In this document: in pieces, positions 1-9,371 of the stretch
Position numbering within the stretch: position 1 is the first letter of the stretch
How the letters are laid out: every line of letters starts with the position of its first letter
Assembly: GCA_022402465.1 (NCBI GenBank)
Contig: JAKRSH010000042.1
Location: 45,473-109,472, forward strand
DNA length: 64,000 nt
Source of the DNA: Leptospiraceae bacterium
GTDB lineage: Bacteria > Spirochaetota > Leptospiria > Leptospirales > Leptospiraceae
Direction: 5' to 3'
The notes under the pieces: generated by a model
What the model saw: the letters and a program-made list of their open reading frames with translations, nothing else
Told to the model about the DNA's origin: nothing
The model's database searches: none
Made by a program: the position numbers and the translations under genes

Positions 1-429
1 CAGACGAACTAAATGCGGTCTAGTATCAATGATATTAAATTGCAATCCCCATTCTCTATGAATTTCATAAGCGCTCATACAAAGTAAACTAGCAGCCATA
101 GAATTTCTATATTTATCCAATACCAGGAGTTTGGTTGTCATAGAAATTGAGTTTGGATAAAAGGGTGTAAATTTTTCTAATTCATAAAGCTCTTCATATT
201 CCAGGGGACCATCCATTTTTCGATTCATCCTAAGAGTACCAACAATTTCATCATCGTCCTTCACATAAAGTAAATGGGCGGTATCATCCCAGGGTTCTTG
301 GATTGTCTTTAGATCATGGTTTGCGAAGGCTTGGTTTCGCTTCAGCTCATCTATATATATATGATAACGTAAAGCAAAAATTCTTTGCTTTTCTTCGTGA
401 GTTTTAGCGATTGATACGGAAAGTGACAT
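1..429 (-). CDS. GNAT-fold N-acyltransferase, autoinducer-synthase-like (3' end outside window)
   Basis: The frame opens at an ATG at 429 and runs off the left edge, giving the first 143 residues. Seen: an IFALRYHIYIDEL segment (about residues 17-29), DDTAHLLYV (48-56) and EIVGTLRMN (61-69). This order matches the N-terminal half of GNAT-fold acyltransferases of the autoinducer-synthase/FeeM type, which move an acyl or acetyl group to an amine. A second conserved stretch, SMTTKLLVLDKYRNS, follows. No signal peptide is visible, so a cytoplasmic enzyme is inferred. It is divergent from the phosphatase gene at 564, and the two share a 134-bp intergenic region. The substrate cannot be told; an ordinary GNAT acetyltransferase is the alternative. 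Confidence 0.6.
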   Translation of the reverse strand, partial: MSLSVSIAKTHEEKQRIFALRYHIYIDELKRNQAFANHDLKTIQEPWDDTAHLLYVKDDDEIVGTLRMNRKMDGPLEYEELYELEKFTPFYPNSISMTTKLLVLDKYRNSMAASLLCMSAYEIHREWGLQFNIIDTRPHLVRL

Positions 430-563
430 AGGAAATTATTTATTATACTTTTAATCTAACTATTAATACTAATCGACGTCTAGATAGACAAAAAAAAGCT
501 AATCTTTCACTTTTGACTAGATTTTATATTTTCTTTTATTATTTTTGTCCAAGGTAAGAAATT

Positions 564-2099
564 ATGGATAACCATCACAGCACACATGCAGAAGAAGAAA
601 AGGCGTTTCGATTTCAACTCACTGATTATTGGAAGAAAAGAATCCATGAAATACAGGTTGAAGGTGAGATTAAGGCTGAGTATTTTGCCTCTCAGTTTCG
701 ATTTTTCTTCATAGGGTTTTTAATTCTATTTTCGGTTCTTTCCCGTTTAGGAGGAAGACCGGTAGTTGAATTGTATGGTCAATTGAGCGCAATTTCTATT
801 CTTTTAGTATTTAATATTATTGTTTTTGTTCTATTGAAAAAGTCCAAAAAATCGGGAGTTTATTATAGTCAGATCAAATACTTCGCTAGTTTTTTAGAGA
901 TTACAATCTTAACAACTTTGCTTTGGTATCTATCTATCTCGTCCTTGAATCCTACCCATACCTATACTGGTGCTATGTCCTTCATCTATTTTATGTTGAT
1001 AGCTCTTGCCTCAATCCGAAATAGAAAATCAGTAATCTACTTCGCAGCGGCCCTTGCTATATTGCAATATGGTGGATTGATGTTTTATTTTTATGGGGAC
1101 ATGAAGCCCATGCTTGCAAAATTAATAGAACTCAGCGCAAATATTTCTCCTGAGATGGGCGAGGCTGGTGAGAAATTTATCCTTGTTTCTATCGCTCCTA
1201 TGGGTTTTATCCTCAAATCCTTTTACATGGGACTAACCGCTTATCTAGTCATTTATTCTATTAAAAATGCGAATGATACTTCCCAAAGGCAAGCGAACCT
1301 TATTTTTGATACGGAAAAGAAAGCTATACTCGAAGAGAATATGAGACTAGGTATGGAATTGGATGTAGCCAGACAATTGCAGGCTATGGTGCTTCCTAGC
1401 TCGCAAGAAATTTCCAATTGTAAGGATTTACAAGTTGCTGCAATGATGGAAGCAGCCAATGAAGTAGGTGGAGATTATTACGATGTCTATCCTATGCCGA
1501 ACGGTTCTACTTACTTTGCTATGGGAGATGTTACGGGTCACGGTCTACAATCAGGTGTAGTAATGATGATGACTCAGTGTTCTTTTCGTTCTTCTCTAGA
1601 GAGGGGAGGGCAGACTTTACCAGAGATGCTTATGAATATAAATTCCGTTCTATTTGGAAATATTCAAGGCAGAATGAAGGATACAAGAAATCTCACCTTA
1701 TCTTTGTTCCACTATCAAAATGGAAAAATATTTCTAACTGGTCAGCATGAAGACTTTTTGATTATGAAATCTGGACAGAAAGAATCCAAGATCATTGATA
1801 CTATAGATTTGGGAATTTATGTAGGTCTCACTGATAATATTGAAGGGATGGTTGCAGAGCGAGAAATAGATTTTGCAATTGGAGATACATTTCTTGGATA
1901 CACAGATGGAGTGACTGAGGCTGAGAATCACGAGAAACATTACTATGGCCATCACCGCCTAAAGGCAAAATTTGAAGAACTTGCACATTTACCAGCAGCA
2001 GAAATAGTTGCTGGTATTTATGCGGATCTAAAAGTATTCATAGGATCTACAGAAATCTATGATGATATTAGTCTAATGGTCGTTAAGCGAGTTGCTTAA
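564..2099 (+). CDS. Membrane-anchored SpoIIE/RsbU-type PP2C phosphatase
   Basis: A 511-residue serine phosphatase predicted to act at the inner membrane in partner-switching signalling. Seen: about six hydrophobic segments between residues 46 and 240, a coiled linker (about 245-275), then a complete PP2C domain. The domain has the metal-binding motifs GGDYYD (about 303) and GDVTGHG (about 321), then YTDGVTEA (about 446) and DDISLMVV (about 500). All expected acidic ligands are present, so an active enzyme is inferred. No known ligand-binding domain precedes the membrane part. The start is an ATG preceded by AAGGTAAG. The SbcC-like gene converges on it, ending 3 bp away. Which anti-anti-sigma (STAS) protein it acts on is not visible here. 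Confidence 0.9.
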   Translation: MDNHHSTHAEEEKAFRFQLTDYWKKRIHEIQVEGEIKAEYFASQFRFFFIGFLILFSVLSRLGGRPVVELYGQLSAISILLVFNIIVFVLLKKSKKSGVYYSQIKYFASFLEITILTTLLWYLSISSLNPTHTYTGAMSFIYFMLIALASIRNRKSVIYFAAALAILQYGGLMFYFYGDMKPMLAKLIELSANISPEMGEAGEKFILVSIAPMGFILKSFYMGLTAYLVIYSIKNANDTSQRQANLIFDTEKKAILEENMRLGMELDVARQLQAMVLPSSQEISNCKDLQVAAMMEAANEVGGDYYDVYPMPNGSTYFAMGDVTGHGLQSGVVMMMTQCSFRSSLERGGQTLPEMLMNINSVLFGNIQGRMKDTRNLTLSLFHYQNGKIFLTGQHEDFLIMKSGQKESKIIDTIDLGIYVGLTDNIEGMVAEREIDFAIGDTFLGYTDGVTEAENHEKHYYGHHRLKAKFEELAHLPAAEIVAGIYADLKVFIGSTEIYDDISLMVVKRVA

Positions 2100-2102
2100 T
2101 CT

Positions 2103-4391
2103 CTAGACAGTTAAATTGTTTAGATCCACTAAATTGCAATCAGATTGGAAAATCTCTTGAACTAAAGAGCGCAGTTGGTAATCTTTCGAAAGAATTACCA
2201 GTTGCCAACCTTTGTTATCTACATAATCTTTAATTATGTTTAGAGATTTTCTCTCTCTTTCTTCATCCAGAGACAAAAAAGGCTCATCCATTAAAAATAA
2301 TTTTAAATCAGGATCTCTCTTACTGCATAGGGATAACTTCGCAGCTATATAAAATGCATCCTTGGTGCCCAAAGAAAGTTTATCAATTGCTCTTTTAACA
2401 TTTCCTTTGTCTACCATTTCCATTTTATCATCCTTGAGTTCATTGATCACCACAGTACGGTTTTCATTGAAAATGTTATTGCTTGAAATTGAAATTTCTT
2501 CAGCAAGAGTGCGAAGTGTATCACTAGCATCTAAGGCTAGCTCTTTGAATATCTCATTTGCTTCTTTGGTTGCTTCTAGGCTCAATTCTAAGCTGGATCG
2601 TTCATTTTGCTTTTCAATTAATTCAGATTGGATGTTTAGTATGGATATTGAAAGTGGTTTGAGTTGTGCATCCAACTTAGCTTTGAGATTGGTAGCACTT
2701 GAAAAGAGATTTGCATCTTCTTTTTTTAAATTCTCTAATTCTCTTTCCATTTGATTGCGGTTATATTTAAGACTTTGAAATTCAGCATCGTTTAATTTCG
2801 GAAGTGAAATTCCTTTCTCAGAAGCAGATTCGATTTCTCTATTTGTATCTTTTAGGAAGTTTTCAAATTCTTGGCTATTAAGTTTGTATCTTTCTTTAAG
2901 ACTTGTTTCAATGGAAATTTTCTTCTCTTTAGCAAATAAATACTCCGTACGTTTCTTAGAGTATTCATCAGGGTTCATAAGATTTAATTCTTTTAGAAAA
3001 GATTCAAGCTTTTTGGCGAATGATTCTGCTTCTTGTCTTTCAACAATAGATTCTTCTTGAAGGCTTAGTTTCTCAGCTTCTTTTTTTTGGATAGTATCCT
3101 TTTGAGCATCAATGTGAGCTTTCTGATTAGATCTGTTGTTAAGAAATAAGATCAAAGATTCACGAAGTTCATCTAAAGTTTTGTCATTTTCAAAATCACT
3201 TCTTTGTGTAGATTGCTTCCACTCTCTTTGGATATCACGAACAGCTTGTACGGCATATGCTGAATCTTGCAAGATTTCTTTGCTTCTGGCAAAAAGTAAA
3301 AACACAAGCCCGAGCGCCAAACAGCCAAGGCCTAGCAGGAATAGCGTAGATTTTTCTTGGATATCAAGAAAAGCTAAAATGCTTCCAAGTATCATACTCA
3401 CTAAGGCTAGTATAAGATAGCTAAGATTCCAATTGGTTTGGGTGATTAATTTAGGTGAACGTAAAATTTGTAAGATCTTATCTTGGTTGATTCGAGCTAA
3501 CTTTTCAAGGGAATCTTCTTTCTCATATTTTGATTTTGTTTCTTCCAAAACTTTCCTTAAGTTCAGAATTTCTATTTCCTTATTTTGGATAGATTTTTCT
3601 TTATTTTCCATTTGGATTTTAGATTCTTGTATGGACTTAAGAATTCCAGCTAACTCTTGGCTGCGATCTTTTTCAAATTGTTTGAGTCCTTCTAGGGTAA
3701 GATTTGCCTCTTTCCAATTGGAAATAGATTTATAATTTTGTTTATTTTCTCTAAGCTTGTTTGCTTCTTCTTCCTGGAGGATTTGCTTTTTTGTTTCTTC
3801 TAATTTTTCTTCTAATTTACGAATACTACTAAGTGTTTTGTCTCTATTCAAGGAAGCATCTTGCAGATTCTTTTCTTCTTGGAGAAGGCTATTTTTTTCA
3901 GAAATGAGAGATTTTAATTTTGCTTCCAATTCCTGGATATTTAAACTAAGGTTTGTTATTGGTTTTGAGAAGGTTCCATTTGCCCAAATCTTGGATCGTC
4001 GTTCAAGCTCCTCAACTATGTTATTTGGATCTATACCGCCTGAAAATAATTCCTGCTTTACCTTATCTAGCCAAGAACTATTTTCCTTGAGATCCCAAGC
4101 TATAGCTCCCGCTTTCAAGGTATGTAGGTTGATGAACTCTTCAGGAACGATTCCTTCGGGAACTTTTCCTTGAATTTGAACTAGCTTGTCTTTTTTTCCT
4201 TTCCCATAACGCTCTGCTATATTTCTCCCAATTTTCGATGTTCCAGATGGATTGCTTAGCCCATATACAAAGGCATCGAAGATGGTTGTCTTACCCGACT
4301 CATTGTCCCCAAAGAAAAAATTCACCTTACCAAGGTTAAATTTCTGTCCAACCCATTTCCCAAATTTAGAGATTTCTATTGATTCTAACAT
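2103..4391 (-). CDS. SbcC/YhaN-like AAA ATPase with central membrane hairpin
   Basis: A 762-residue SMC/Rad50-type ATPase. Seen: Walker A GDNESGKTT at residues 28-36; two long coiled-coil stretches; two hydrophobic helices between about 323 and 368; ABC signature LSLGTKD at 672; Walker B FLMDEP at 699-704. The order P-loop, coil, membrane pair, coil, signature and Walker B is that of the short YhaN-type relatives of SbcC rather than the 1000-residue SbcC. The nuclease-like gene lies 1 bp upstream in the same operon. A role in DNA-end or membrane-associated DNA processing is inferred from the pair. The last gene of this pair ends 3 bp from the convergent phosphatase stop. Confidence 0.85.
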   Translation of the reverse strand: MLESIEISKFGKWVGQKFNLGKVNFFFGDNESGKTTIFDAFVYGLSNPSGTSKIGRNIAERYGKGKKDKLVQIQGKVPEGIVPEEFINLHTLKAGAIAWDLKENSSWLDKVKQELFSGGIDPNNIVEELERRSKIWANGTFSKPITNLSLNIQELEAKLKSLISEKNSLLQEEKNLQDASLNRDKTLSSIRKLEEKLEETKKQILQEEEANKLRENKQNYKSISNWKEANLTLEGLKQFEKDRSQELAGILKSIQESKIQMENKEKSIQNKEIEILNLRKVLEETKSKYEKEDSLEKLARINQDKILQILRSPKLITQTNWNLSYLILALVSMILGSILAFLDIQEKSTLFLLGLGCLALGLVFLLFARSKEILQDSAYAVQAVRDIQREWKQSTQRSDFENDKTLDELRESLILFLNNRSNQKAHIDAQKDTIQKKEAEKLSLQEESIVERQEAESFAKKLESFLKELNLMNPDEYSKKRTEYLFAKEKKISIETSLKERYKLNSQEFENFLKDTNREIESASEKGISLPKLNDAEFQSLKYNRNQMERELENLKKEDANLFSSATNLKAKLDAQLKPLSISILNIQSELIEKQNERSSLELSLEATKEANEIFKELALDASDTLRTLAEEISISSNNIFNENRTVVINELKDDKMEMVDKGNVKRAIDKLSLGTKDAFYIAAKLSLCSKRDPDLKLFLMDEPFLSLDEERERKSLNIIKDYVDNKGWQLVILSKDYQLRSLVQEIFQSDCNLVDLNNLTV

Positions 4392-4392
4392 A

Positions 4393-5469
4393 CTAAGCCT
4401 TGATTTTCCCTATAATTTCTTCCAGACCGATTTGCCTAGCTTTGAGCAGGATGGGAATTCTATCTTCAGGAGATTCAGCAAATTTCACATTCCATTTTTC
4501 AAGAAATTTCTTTACAATCGCTTCCGATGAAAAACCATCTAAATACTTAATCATCTCTGTGTTGATTACCACCTTTCGGTAGTTTTGTGACCATTCTTTT
4601 AGTTTAGTATCTCGCCAGATATTTAGAATAGTTTCGTTGTCAGCAACTCCTTGCAATTCAATGGATAGATAGTCTTCTTTTTTGGCGGAGATATGATCTG
4701 GTTCCCAGGCTTGCACATTGCCATTTGGTTCTATATTCAATAGGACTTCGCGGTAAACTCCAGCTGAGGCAATAGGTAAAGCTTTGACTTGGATACTTCC
4801 CGATTCTGGAATTTCTAAGAGGTTAACGGAACGCTGCCCCTTTTCCCCTTTGCGCCATACTCTAGGAGAGCCAGGGTAGTGTACGGATAGTCCGTTGATT
4901 TGCAAATCAGATCGTTTATGAATATGACCAAGAAGAATACAATCGGCATCAAATTTTGACAAAAGATCAATTTCGAGAATATGAGAACCTTCTTCGGAGT
5001 CAGGTCCTGTATAAGCTACCGCCTCAGGTACCATTCCATGTGCCATCAACAATCTTCGTTTCTTCTTTTGAGGGATTTTCCAATTTCTATAATCCGCATA
5101 ATCTTGGCTATATGGTAATGCATATAACTCCCAGGAATCACTCTCAGCTGTTGCGAGATGAAAACCTGGATTGTGGAACCATGAAATTTTGCTAAGATCA
5201 TAAGTAGCAAGATTCTGATTCTTGATCTGAAGGTATTCGTGGTTACCAGCTATTGCAATTATACGTAATTTAGAATCCACAGCTAATTTCAAAAATGTCT
5301 CTCGACAGGCTACCAAATCTTCAAATGTATCGAAGACATCTCCAGCTACACAGATTGCTTCTACTTTTTCACTTTTGCCAATCTCTAAAATTTCAGACCA
5401 TACTTTAGCGCAGTAATCAAGTTCTTCTTCTTTGAAATGTATATCCGAACAATGTAATATTTTTATCAT
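4393..5469 (-). CDS. SbcD/YhaO-like DNA-repair metallophosphoesterase
   Basis: A 358-residue calcineurin-type phosphoesterase, partner of the ATPase directly downstream (1 bp apart). Seen: CSDIHF (residues 8-13, the DxH motif), GDVFD, GNHEY, MAHG and GHIHKRS, which together form the dinuclear metal site of Mre11/SbcD nucleases. The C-terminal 120 residues form the usual capping region without a clear motif. Known of the family: Mn-dependent exo/endonuclease working in complex with the Rad50-like ATPase. Cytoplasmic; no signal peptide. It is shorter than typical SbcD (about 400 residues), consistent with the YhaO branch. Confidence 0.85.
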   Translation of the reverse strand: MIKILHCSDIHFKEEELDYCAKVWSEILEIGKSEKVEAICVAGDVFDTFEDLVACRETFLKLAVDSKLRIIAIAGNHEYLQIKNQNLATYDLSKISWFHNPGFHLATAESDSWELYALPYSQDYADYRNWKIPQKKKRRLLMAHGMVPEAVAYTGPDSEEGSHILEIDLLSKFDADCILLGHIHKRSDLQINGLSVHYPGSPRVWRKGEKGQRSVNLLEIPESGSIQVKALPIASAGVYREVLLNIEPNGNVQAWEPDHISAKKEDYLSIELQGVADNETILNIWRDTKLKEWSQNYRKVVINTEMIKYLDGFSSEAIVKKFLEKWNVKFAESPEDRIPILLKARQIGLEEIIGKIKA

Positions 5470-5583
5470 ATCTCTATTATAATTCCAACCTAGACAAATT
5501 TTTAAGGCTTGCTATTTTTTTTTGAATTTTAGAGGTTTATTCAATTTAAAATCTCTCAAATTCTAAAAGTCTCTTTCGTTTCT

Positions 5584-6330
5584 TTAAGTTAGAACCCTTA
5601 GGTATTCCTGGATGGTTTTCTCAAAGCCCCATTCAAGAGCAGTTGATACCAATCTGTGACCAATAGAAACCTCTTTAAGACCTGGTAGCTTAGAAAATAG
5701 AACCAGATTTTCATGATCCAGGTCATGACCAGCATTCACTTCTAAACCAACTTTGTTTGCTTCTTGAGCTGTATATTCATACCTTGTGTATATAGCTTTT
5801 GCTTTCAAAGGATCCTTATCATAGCTTTCTGCAAAAGGTCCTGTATACAATTCAATTCTATCTGCGCCCATTTCCTTGGCAAGTGCAAGACCACTTGCAC
5901 CAGCTTCTACAAACAAGGCGACACGAATTCCAGCTTTCTTGATTTGGGCTATGATAGGAGCTAGAATTTCCTTATCCTTGGGGAATTGGAAGCCATGATC
6001 TGAGGTGATCTCTCCTGGTTTAACAGGTACTAAAGTTGCTTGGTCTGGTTTGTATTGCAGAACAATGTCTAGAAAACGCTGAGACGCCTCTCCTTCAATA
6101 TTGAATTCCTTGTAATCCTTGGATTTTTCATTCCAGCTAACCATTAAATCTTTAAGGACTGCTATATCTTCTCTGCGAATATGTCTTTGGTCTTCTCTTG
6201 GATGTATCGTTAAACCATGAGCACCGTATTGGAGAATTTTTTCAGAAAGTTCTTTCAGGTTTGGATGATTTCCACCCCTAGAATTTCGTAGAGTTGCAAT
6301 TTTGTTCACATTTACGCTGAGTTTCACCAT
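5584..6330 (-). CDS. pdxJ: Pyridoxine 5'-phosphate synthase
   Basis: PdxJ condenses 1-deoxy-D-xylulose 5-phosphate with 3-amino-2-oxopropyl phosphate, the last ring-forming step of de novo vitamin B6 synthesis. Seen: the hallmark start MVKLSVNVNKIATLRNSRGG, then GLTIHPREDQRHI (His/Glu/Arg active-site region), ALFVEAGA and VNAGHDLDHENL near the C-terminus. I take the ATG at 6330 as start; a TTG nine bases upstream has no better ribosome site. At about 248 residues it is full length. It is the gene upstream of the SbcD-like gene, separated by 114 bp, so co-transcription is possible but not required. Confidence 0.95.
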   Translation of the reverse strand: MVKLSVNVNKIATLRNSRGGNHPNLKELSEKILQYGAHGLTIHPREDQRHIRREDIAVLKDLMVSWNEKSKDYKEFNIEGEASQRFLDIVLQYKPDQATLVPVKPGEITSDHGFQFPKDKEILAPIIAQIKKAGIRVALFVEAGASGLALAKEMGADRIELYTGPFAESYDKDPLKAKAIYTRYEYTAQEANKVGLEVNAGHDLDHENLVLFSKLPGLKEVSIGHRLVSTALEWGFEKTIQEYLRVLT

Positions 6331-6491
6331 GGAACTCAAGAATTGGAAATGCTAAGCTAAAATCAAGATGAGAAACTCAGGTATTTAAAAAAAAGTTGAT
6401 CTAGGGGGCAGTAAAAAATATAAGGACAGGATAGCTTTTTTCAACATTTCAATGAGAAGCATTGGATGGAATTAAGTCTAAATCGAGACAT

Positions 6492-6953
6492 ATGGCAGTC
6501 AAAAAAAAAGTAACAAAACCGGCACCTAAAAAGAAGGCAAGCCCTGCTAGCAAAAAGAATACAAAGTCGTCTGTATCTTCTTCTCGACCTGCAACTAAGA
6601 AAGCTCCCTCTGAGGTAAGCAAGCCCGCTAAGGCTCCTGCTAAGAAAACTTCCGCAACCGTAGCAATAGACCCTAAGAATCCTTTAGGCAAGAAATTTTC
6701 CTGCTACAATTGTGGAACCAAATTCTATGACTTGAACAAGGCTGATAAAATTTGTCCCAAATGTGGAGCAGACCAATTGGCCAAGCCAGCTTTAAAATCT
6801 AAGCAAGCTGCATTGAAGTCAGGAGAATATGATGTTGAGGAAGAAGAAGCACCATCTATAGCAAATGAAGATGATGATTCTATTCTAGATGATGAAGAAG
6901 TAGAAGAAGCCCAAGAAGACGAAGAAGCGGAAGAAACTGTAGAGGATGAATAA
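6492..6953 (+). CDS. FYDLN-type zinc-ribbon protein with charged tails
   Basis: About 153 residues from the ATG at 6492 (an upstream in-frame TTG at 6462 is less likely). Seen: a Lys/Ala/Pro-rich N-terminal tail resembling histone-H1-like tails, a central zinc ribbon [22 protein letters not shown] with two CxxC pairs (longer than 20 only by the last residues; key parts are CYNCG, FYDLN and CPKCG), and a strongly acidic Glu/Asp C-terminal tail. The FYDLN core is that of the TIGR02300-type family of unknown function. It overlaps miaA by 8 bp, so the two are translationally linked. A nucleic-acid- or ribosome-associated role is only a guess from charge pattern and neighbours. Confidence 0.8.
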   Translation: MAVKKKVTKPAPKKKASPASKKNTKSSVSSSRPATKKAPSEVSKPAKAPAKKTSATVAIDPKNPLGKKFSCYNCGTKFYDLNKADKICPKCGADQLAKPALKSKQAALKSGEYDVEEEEAPSIANEDDDSILDDEEVEEAQEDEEAEETVEDE

Positions 6954-7878
6954 AGCAGGGGAGAGAGCTCTCCCCGATCTTATACTACTAACAGGACCAA
7001 CAGCCAGCGGCAAGACAGCATTAGTATCGTCTTTGGATTCTGATCTTTTCGAAGTAATCTCTTTTGATTCAAGACAGGTCTACAAAGATCTACCTGCAGG
7101 AACTGCCTGTCCTTCTAAAGAAGAACAAGCGAGGATGCCTCATGCCTTAGTTGAGTTTCTAAGCTCGGACCAAAGCTTGGATGCAAAAGATTTCTCTGAA
7201 CTAGCTCACCAAGCTTACCAAAGAATTATTGAAAAAGGTAAGCTGCCCATCTTAGTAGCTGGAACAGGTTTTTATTTGAAGGCATTTTTGTATGGGATGT
7301 ATCCAATTCCAGATGTCTCCGAGGAAGTTCACCAAGCTGTATTAGATCTACCTGATGAACTTGTTCTGGAAGAATTAAAAGAAAAAGATCCTGAGGCCTT
7401 CCAAGAAATTTCAAGCAATGATTTCTACCGATATCGAAGGGCCTTAGAAGTTTGTCGAAGTTCAGGTTCTTTAACAAAGTTCAAACAAGAAACAATTGGT
7501 GGACTGCTAAGGTCTAAAGACAAATTCAATGTTCTGGGTTTTTTTTTAGACTGGGATAGAGATATTCTCTATTCTCGAATCAATAAAAGAGCTCGAAATT
7601 TACTGATGCCTATGGTAGAAGAAGCAAAGTTAGTGAGAGAGAAATACAGTGCAGATTGTCCAGGTCTTAGGACTCTCGGTTATAATTTTGCGCTTGACTT
7701 TCTTGATGAGAAAATGAATCTAGATTCATTCTATGAAGGAATTGCCAAGGCCCATAGGAATTATGCAAAAAGGCAGATAACCTGGTTTAAAAAGGAACCC
7801 TTATTGCAGAAAGTTTCCTGGGATTTTGCCATGGAGCACCTTCAAGAAGTTCAATTGCTAGTAATAAAAAATAAATAA
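6946..7878 (+). CDS. miaA: tRNA dimethylallyltransferase
   Basis: MiaA transfers the dimethylallyl group to N6 of A37 in tRNAs reading UNN codons. Seen: P-loop GPTASGKT near the N-terminus, [19 protein letters not shown] (the conserved Asp and Gln of the substrate site), [14 protein letters not shown], and the C-terminal [10 protein letters not shown] followed by [14 protein letters not shown]. The 310-residue length is normal. The ATG overlaps the end of the FYDLN gene, and hfq follows after 2 bp, the widely conserved miaA-hfq order. Confidence 0.97.
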   Translation: MNKAGERALPDLILLTGPTASGKTALVSSLDSDLFEVISFDSRQVYKDLPAGTACPSKEEQARMPHALVEFLSSDQSLDAKDFSELAHQAYQRIIEKGKLPILVAGTGFYLKAFLYGMYPIPDVSEEVHQAVLDLPDELVLEELKEKDPEAFQEISSNDFYRYRRALEVCRSSGSLTKFKQETIGGLLRSKDKFNVLGFFLDWDRDILYSRINKRARNLLMPMVEEAKLVREKYSADCPGLRTLGYNFALDFLDEKMNLDSFYEGIAKAHRNYAKRQITWFKKEPLLQKVSWDFAMEHLQEVQLLVIKNK

Positions 7879-7880
7879 AA

Positions 7881-8141
7881 ATGGATAGCAAAATGTCTGC
7901 GAAAAACAACATACAAGACCAACTACTTAACACAGCTCGAAAAGATAAAGTCGATCTAACAATTTACCTACTCAATGGGGTACCATTGAAAGGCAGAGTT
8001 GTAAGTTTTGATAATTTTACTATCATCTTAGAAAATGAAACCAAACAGAACTTAATCTATAAGCATGCAATTTCTACTATCATTCCTGCTAAGCCAATTC
8101 GCTTCCATATCGAAGAACCCAAAGAAGCAACAGCGGAGTAA
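7881..8141 (+). CDS. hfq: RNA chaperone Hfq
   Basis: An 86-residue Sm-like hexameric RNA chaperone that promotes small RNA-mRNA pairing. Seen: Sm1 region [20 protein letters not shown] and Sm2 motif IYKHAIST with the KH pair of the uridine-binding proximal site. An alternative ATG four codons downstream (7893) gives MSAKNNIQ, closer to the usual Hfq start; the sequence does not decide between them. Cotranscribed with miaA upstream; the guanylyltransferase starts 5 bp after its stop. Confidence 0.95.
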   Translation: MDSKMSAKNNIQDQLLNTARKDKVDLTIYLLNGVPLKGRVVSFDNFTIILENETKQNLIYKHAISTIIPAKPIRFHIEEPKEATAE

Positions 8142-8146
8142 GAATT

Positions 8147-9202
8147 ATGGAAAAACCCGTTGTCCTTATAATGGCGGGTGGCAAAGGAGAAAGGTTCTGG
8201 CCGCGTTCCAGAACATCAACTCCTAAGCAACTCAGAAAGGTATATTCCAACAAAACGCTTTTGAAAGAAACGATAGATCGTGCTTTAACTATCACATCCT
8301 TAGATCGTATCTTTATTGGAACCAATGCATCCTTGAAGAAAGCGATTCTTGAACAAGAAAAAAGCTTTCCCGAGAAGAATTTCATCTTAGAACCTGAAGG
8401 CAAGAATACTGCACCTATCATTGCTCTGGCAACTTTGTACTTCCAGAAGATGTTTGGTGACCCTATACAAGTTGTACTTTCAGCTGACGCATTTATCGAA
8501 CCGGTTAAAGAATTCACCAAGACTATGAAGCTAGCCATACAGGAAGCCGAATCGCACTTGGTACTCTTGGGAGTGAAGCCCAATCGCCCAGAGACAGGCT
8601 ATGGCTATATAGCTACTGGCAAAGAGAATGGAATTGCAAAGTCCGTTAAGGAATTTGTCGAAAAACCTGATGCTAAGACTGCAACCAAATACATTAAGAA
8701 GGAGAACTTTTATTGGAATCCAGGAATCTTCATTTGGAAGACGAGTCTGATACTCCAAGAATTTAAAGTTCATTCTCCTGAAATCATTGAACCATTGTTA
8801 CGTGGTTTTCCTTTCAAGAACCTTGGAAGTTTGGCAGAGGTATTTCGATTGCTTCCTTCCACACCCATAGACATTGCAATCATGGAGAAATCTAAGAACA
8901 TCTCTATGATTCCAGCTCTCTTTCAGTGGGATGATGTTGGTTCTTGGCTATCTCTGGCTCGTATTTTGCCAGAAGGAAAGGAGGGAAACCACCACCAAGG
9001 CAAGGAAGTTCTGCATTTCAATGCTAAGGGAAATATTTCATCTGTAAGCAAGGATTTAATCGCTTTTCTAGGCGTTGATAACCTGGTAGTGGTCGAGGAA
9101 TCGGATGTTCTTCTAGTTGCATCTAGAGATGGTCTGGATGATATAAAATTGATGCTTGGGCAAATGAAGAAAAATCGAAGTTTACAAAAATATCTCGAAT
9201 AA
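8147..9202 (+). CDS. manC: Mannose-1-phosphate guanylyltransferase
   Basis: A 351-residue nucleotidyltransferase making GDP-mannose from mannose-1-phosphate and GTP for surface polysaccharide. Seen: the [12 protein letters not shown] signature followed by TPKQL near the N-terminus, FVEKPD in the middle and [10 protein letters not shown]. It has only the transferase domain; the C-terminal cupin (phosphomannose isomerase) found in bifunctional ManC is absent, so a monofunctional enzyme is inferred. An SD-like GGAG sits just before the ATG. It is not surrounded by other polysaccharide genes, so the pathway use is unclear. Confidence 0.92.
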   Translation: MEKPVVLIMAGGKGERFWPRSRTSTPKQLRKVYSNKTLLKETIDRALTITSLDRIFIGTNASLKKAILEQEKSFPEKNFILEPEGKNTAPIIALATLYFQKMFGDPIQVVLSADAFIEPVKEFTKTMKLAIQEAESHLVLLGVKPNRPETGYGYIATGKENGIAKSVKEFVEKPDAKTATKYIKKENFYWNPGIFIWKTSLILQEFKVHSPEIIEPLLRGFPFKNLGSLAEVFRLLPSTPIDIAIMEKSKNISMIPALFQWDDVGSWLSLARILPEGKEGNHHQGKEVLHFNAKGNISSVSKDLIAFLGVDNLVVVEESDVLLVASRDGLDDIKLMLGQMKKNRSLQKYLE

Positions 9203-9234
9203 GAGCCTGGTGGAACACACAATAAGGAGAACTT

Positions 9235-9324
9235 ATGCCTTCAGGTAAGAAGAGAAAGAGAAGAAAAATCTCAACTCATAAAAGAAAAAAGAAAAGAAGA
9301 GCCAATCGTCACAAAAAGAAATAG
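9235..9324 (+). CDS. bS22/mS38-like (AURKAIP1/COX24-type) 29-residue ribosomal protein
   Basis: A tiny gene encoding 29 residues, more than half Lys or Arg: it begins MPSGKKRKRRKISTHKRKKK and ends NRHKKK. A perfect AAGGAGA ribosome site stands 5 bases before the ATG. The pattern GKKRKRRKxxTHKRKKR is the AURKAIP1/COX24 domain found in short bacterial proteins and in mitochondrial mS38/mycobacterial bS22, which insert into the small ribosomal subunit near the decoding centre. The ribosomal role is inferred from family knowledge. It lies 32 bp after the guanylyltransferase stop. Confidence 0.85.
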   Translation: MPSGKKRKRRKISTHKRKKKRRANRHKKK

Positions 9325-9371
9325 TTCATCGATTTGATTAAGCTTTTTCCACCTTCTCCGATACTATTAGT

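Noticed and set aside
5528..5568. Imperfect 11-bp inverted repeat (GAATTTTAGAG / CTCTCAAATTC) downstream of pdxJ.
   Set aside because: AT-rich, with one mismatch and a long loop. Chance pairing is likely in such AT-rich DNA, so it is not listed as a terminator.
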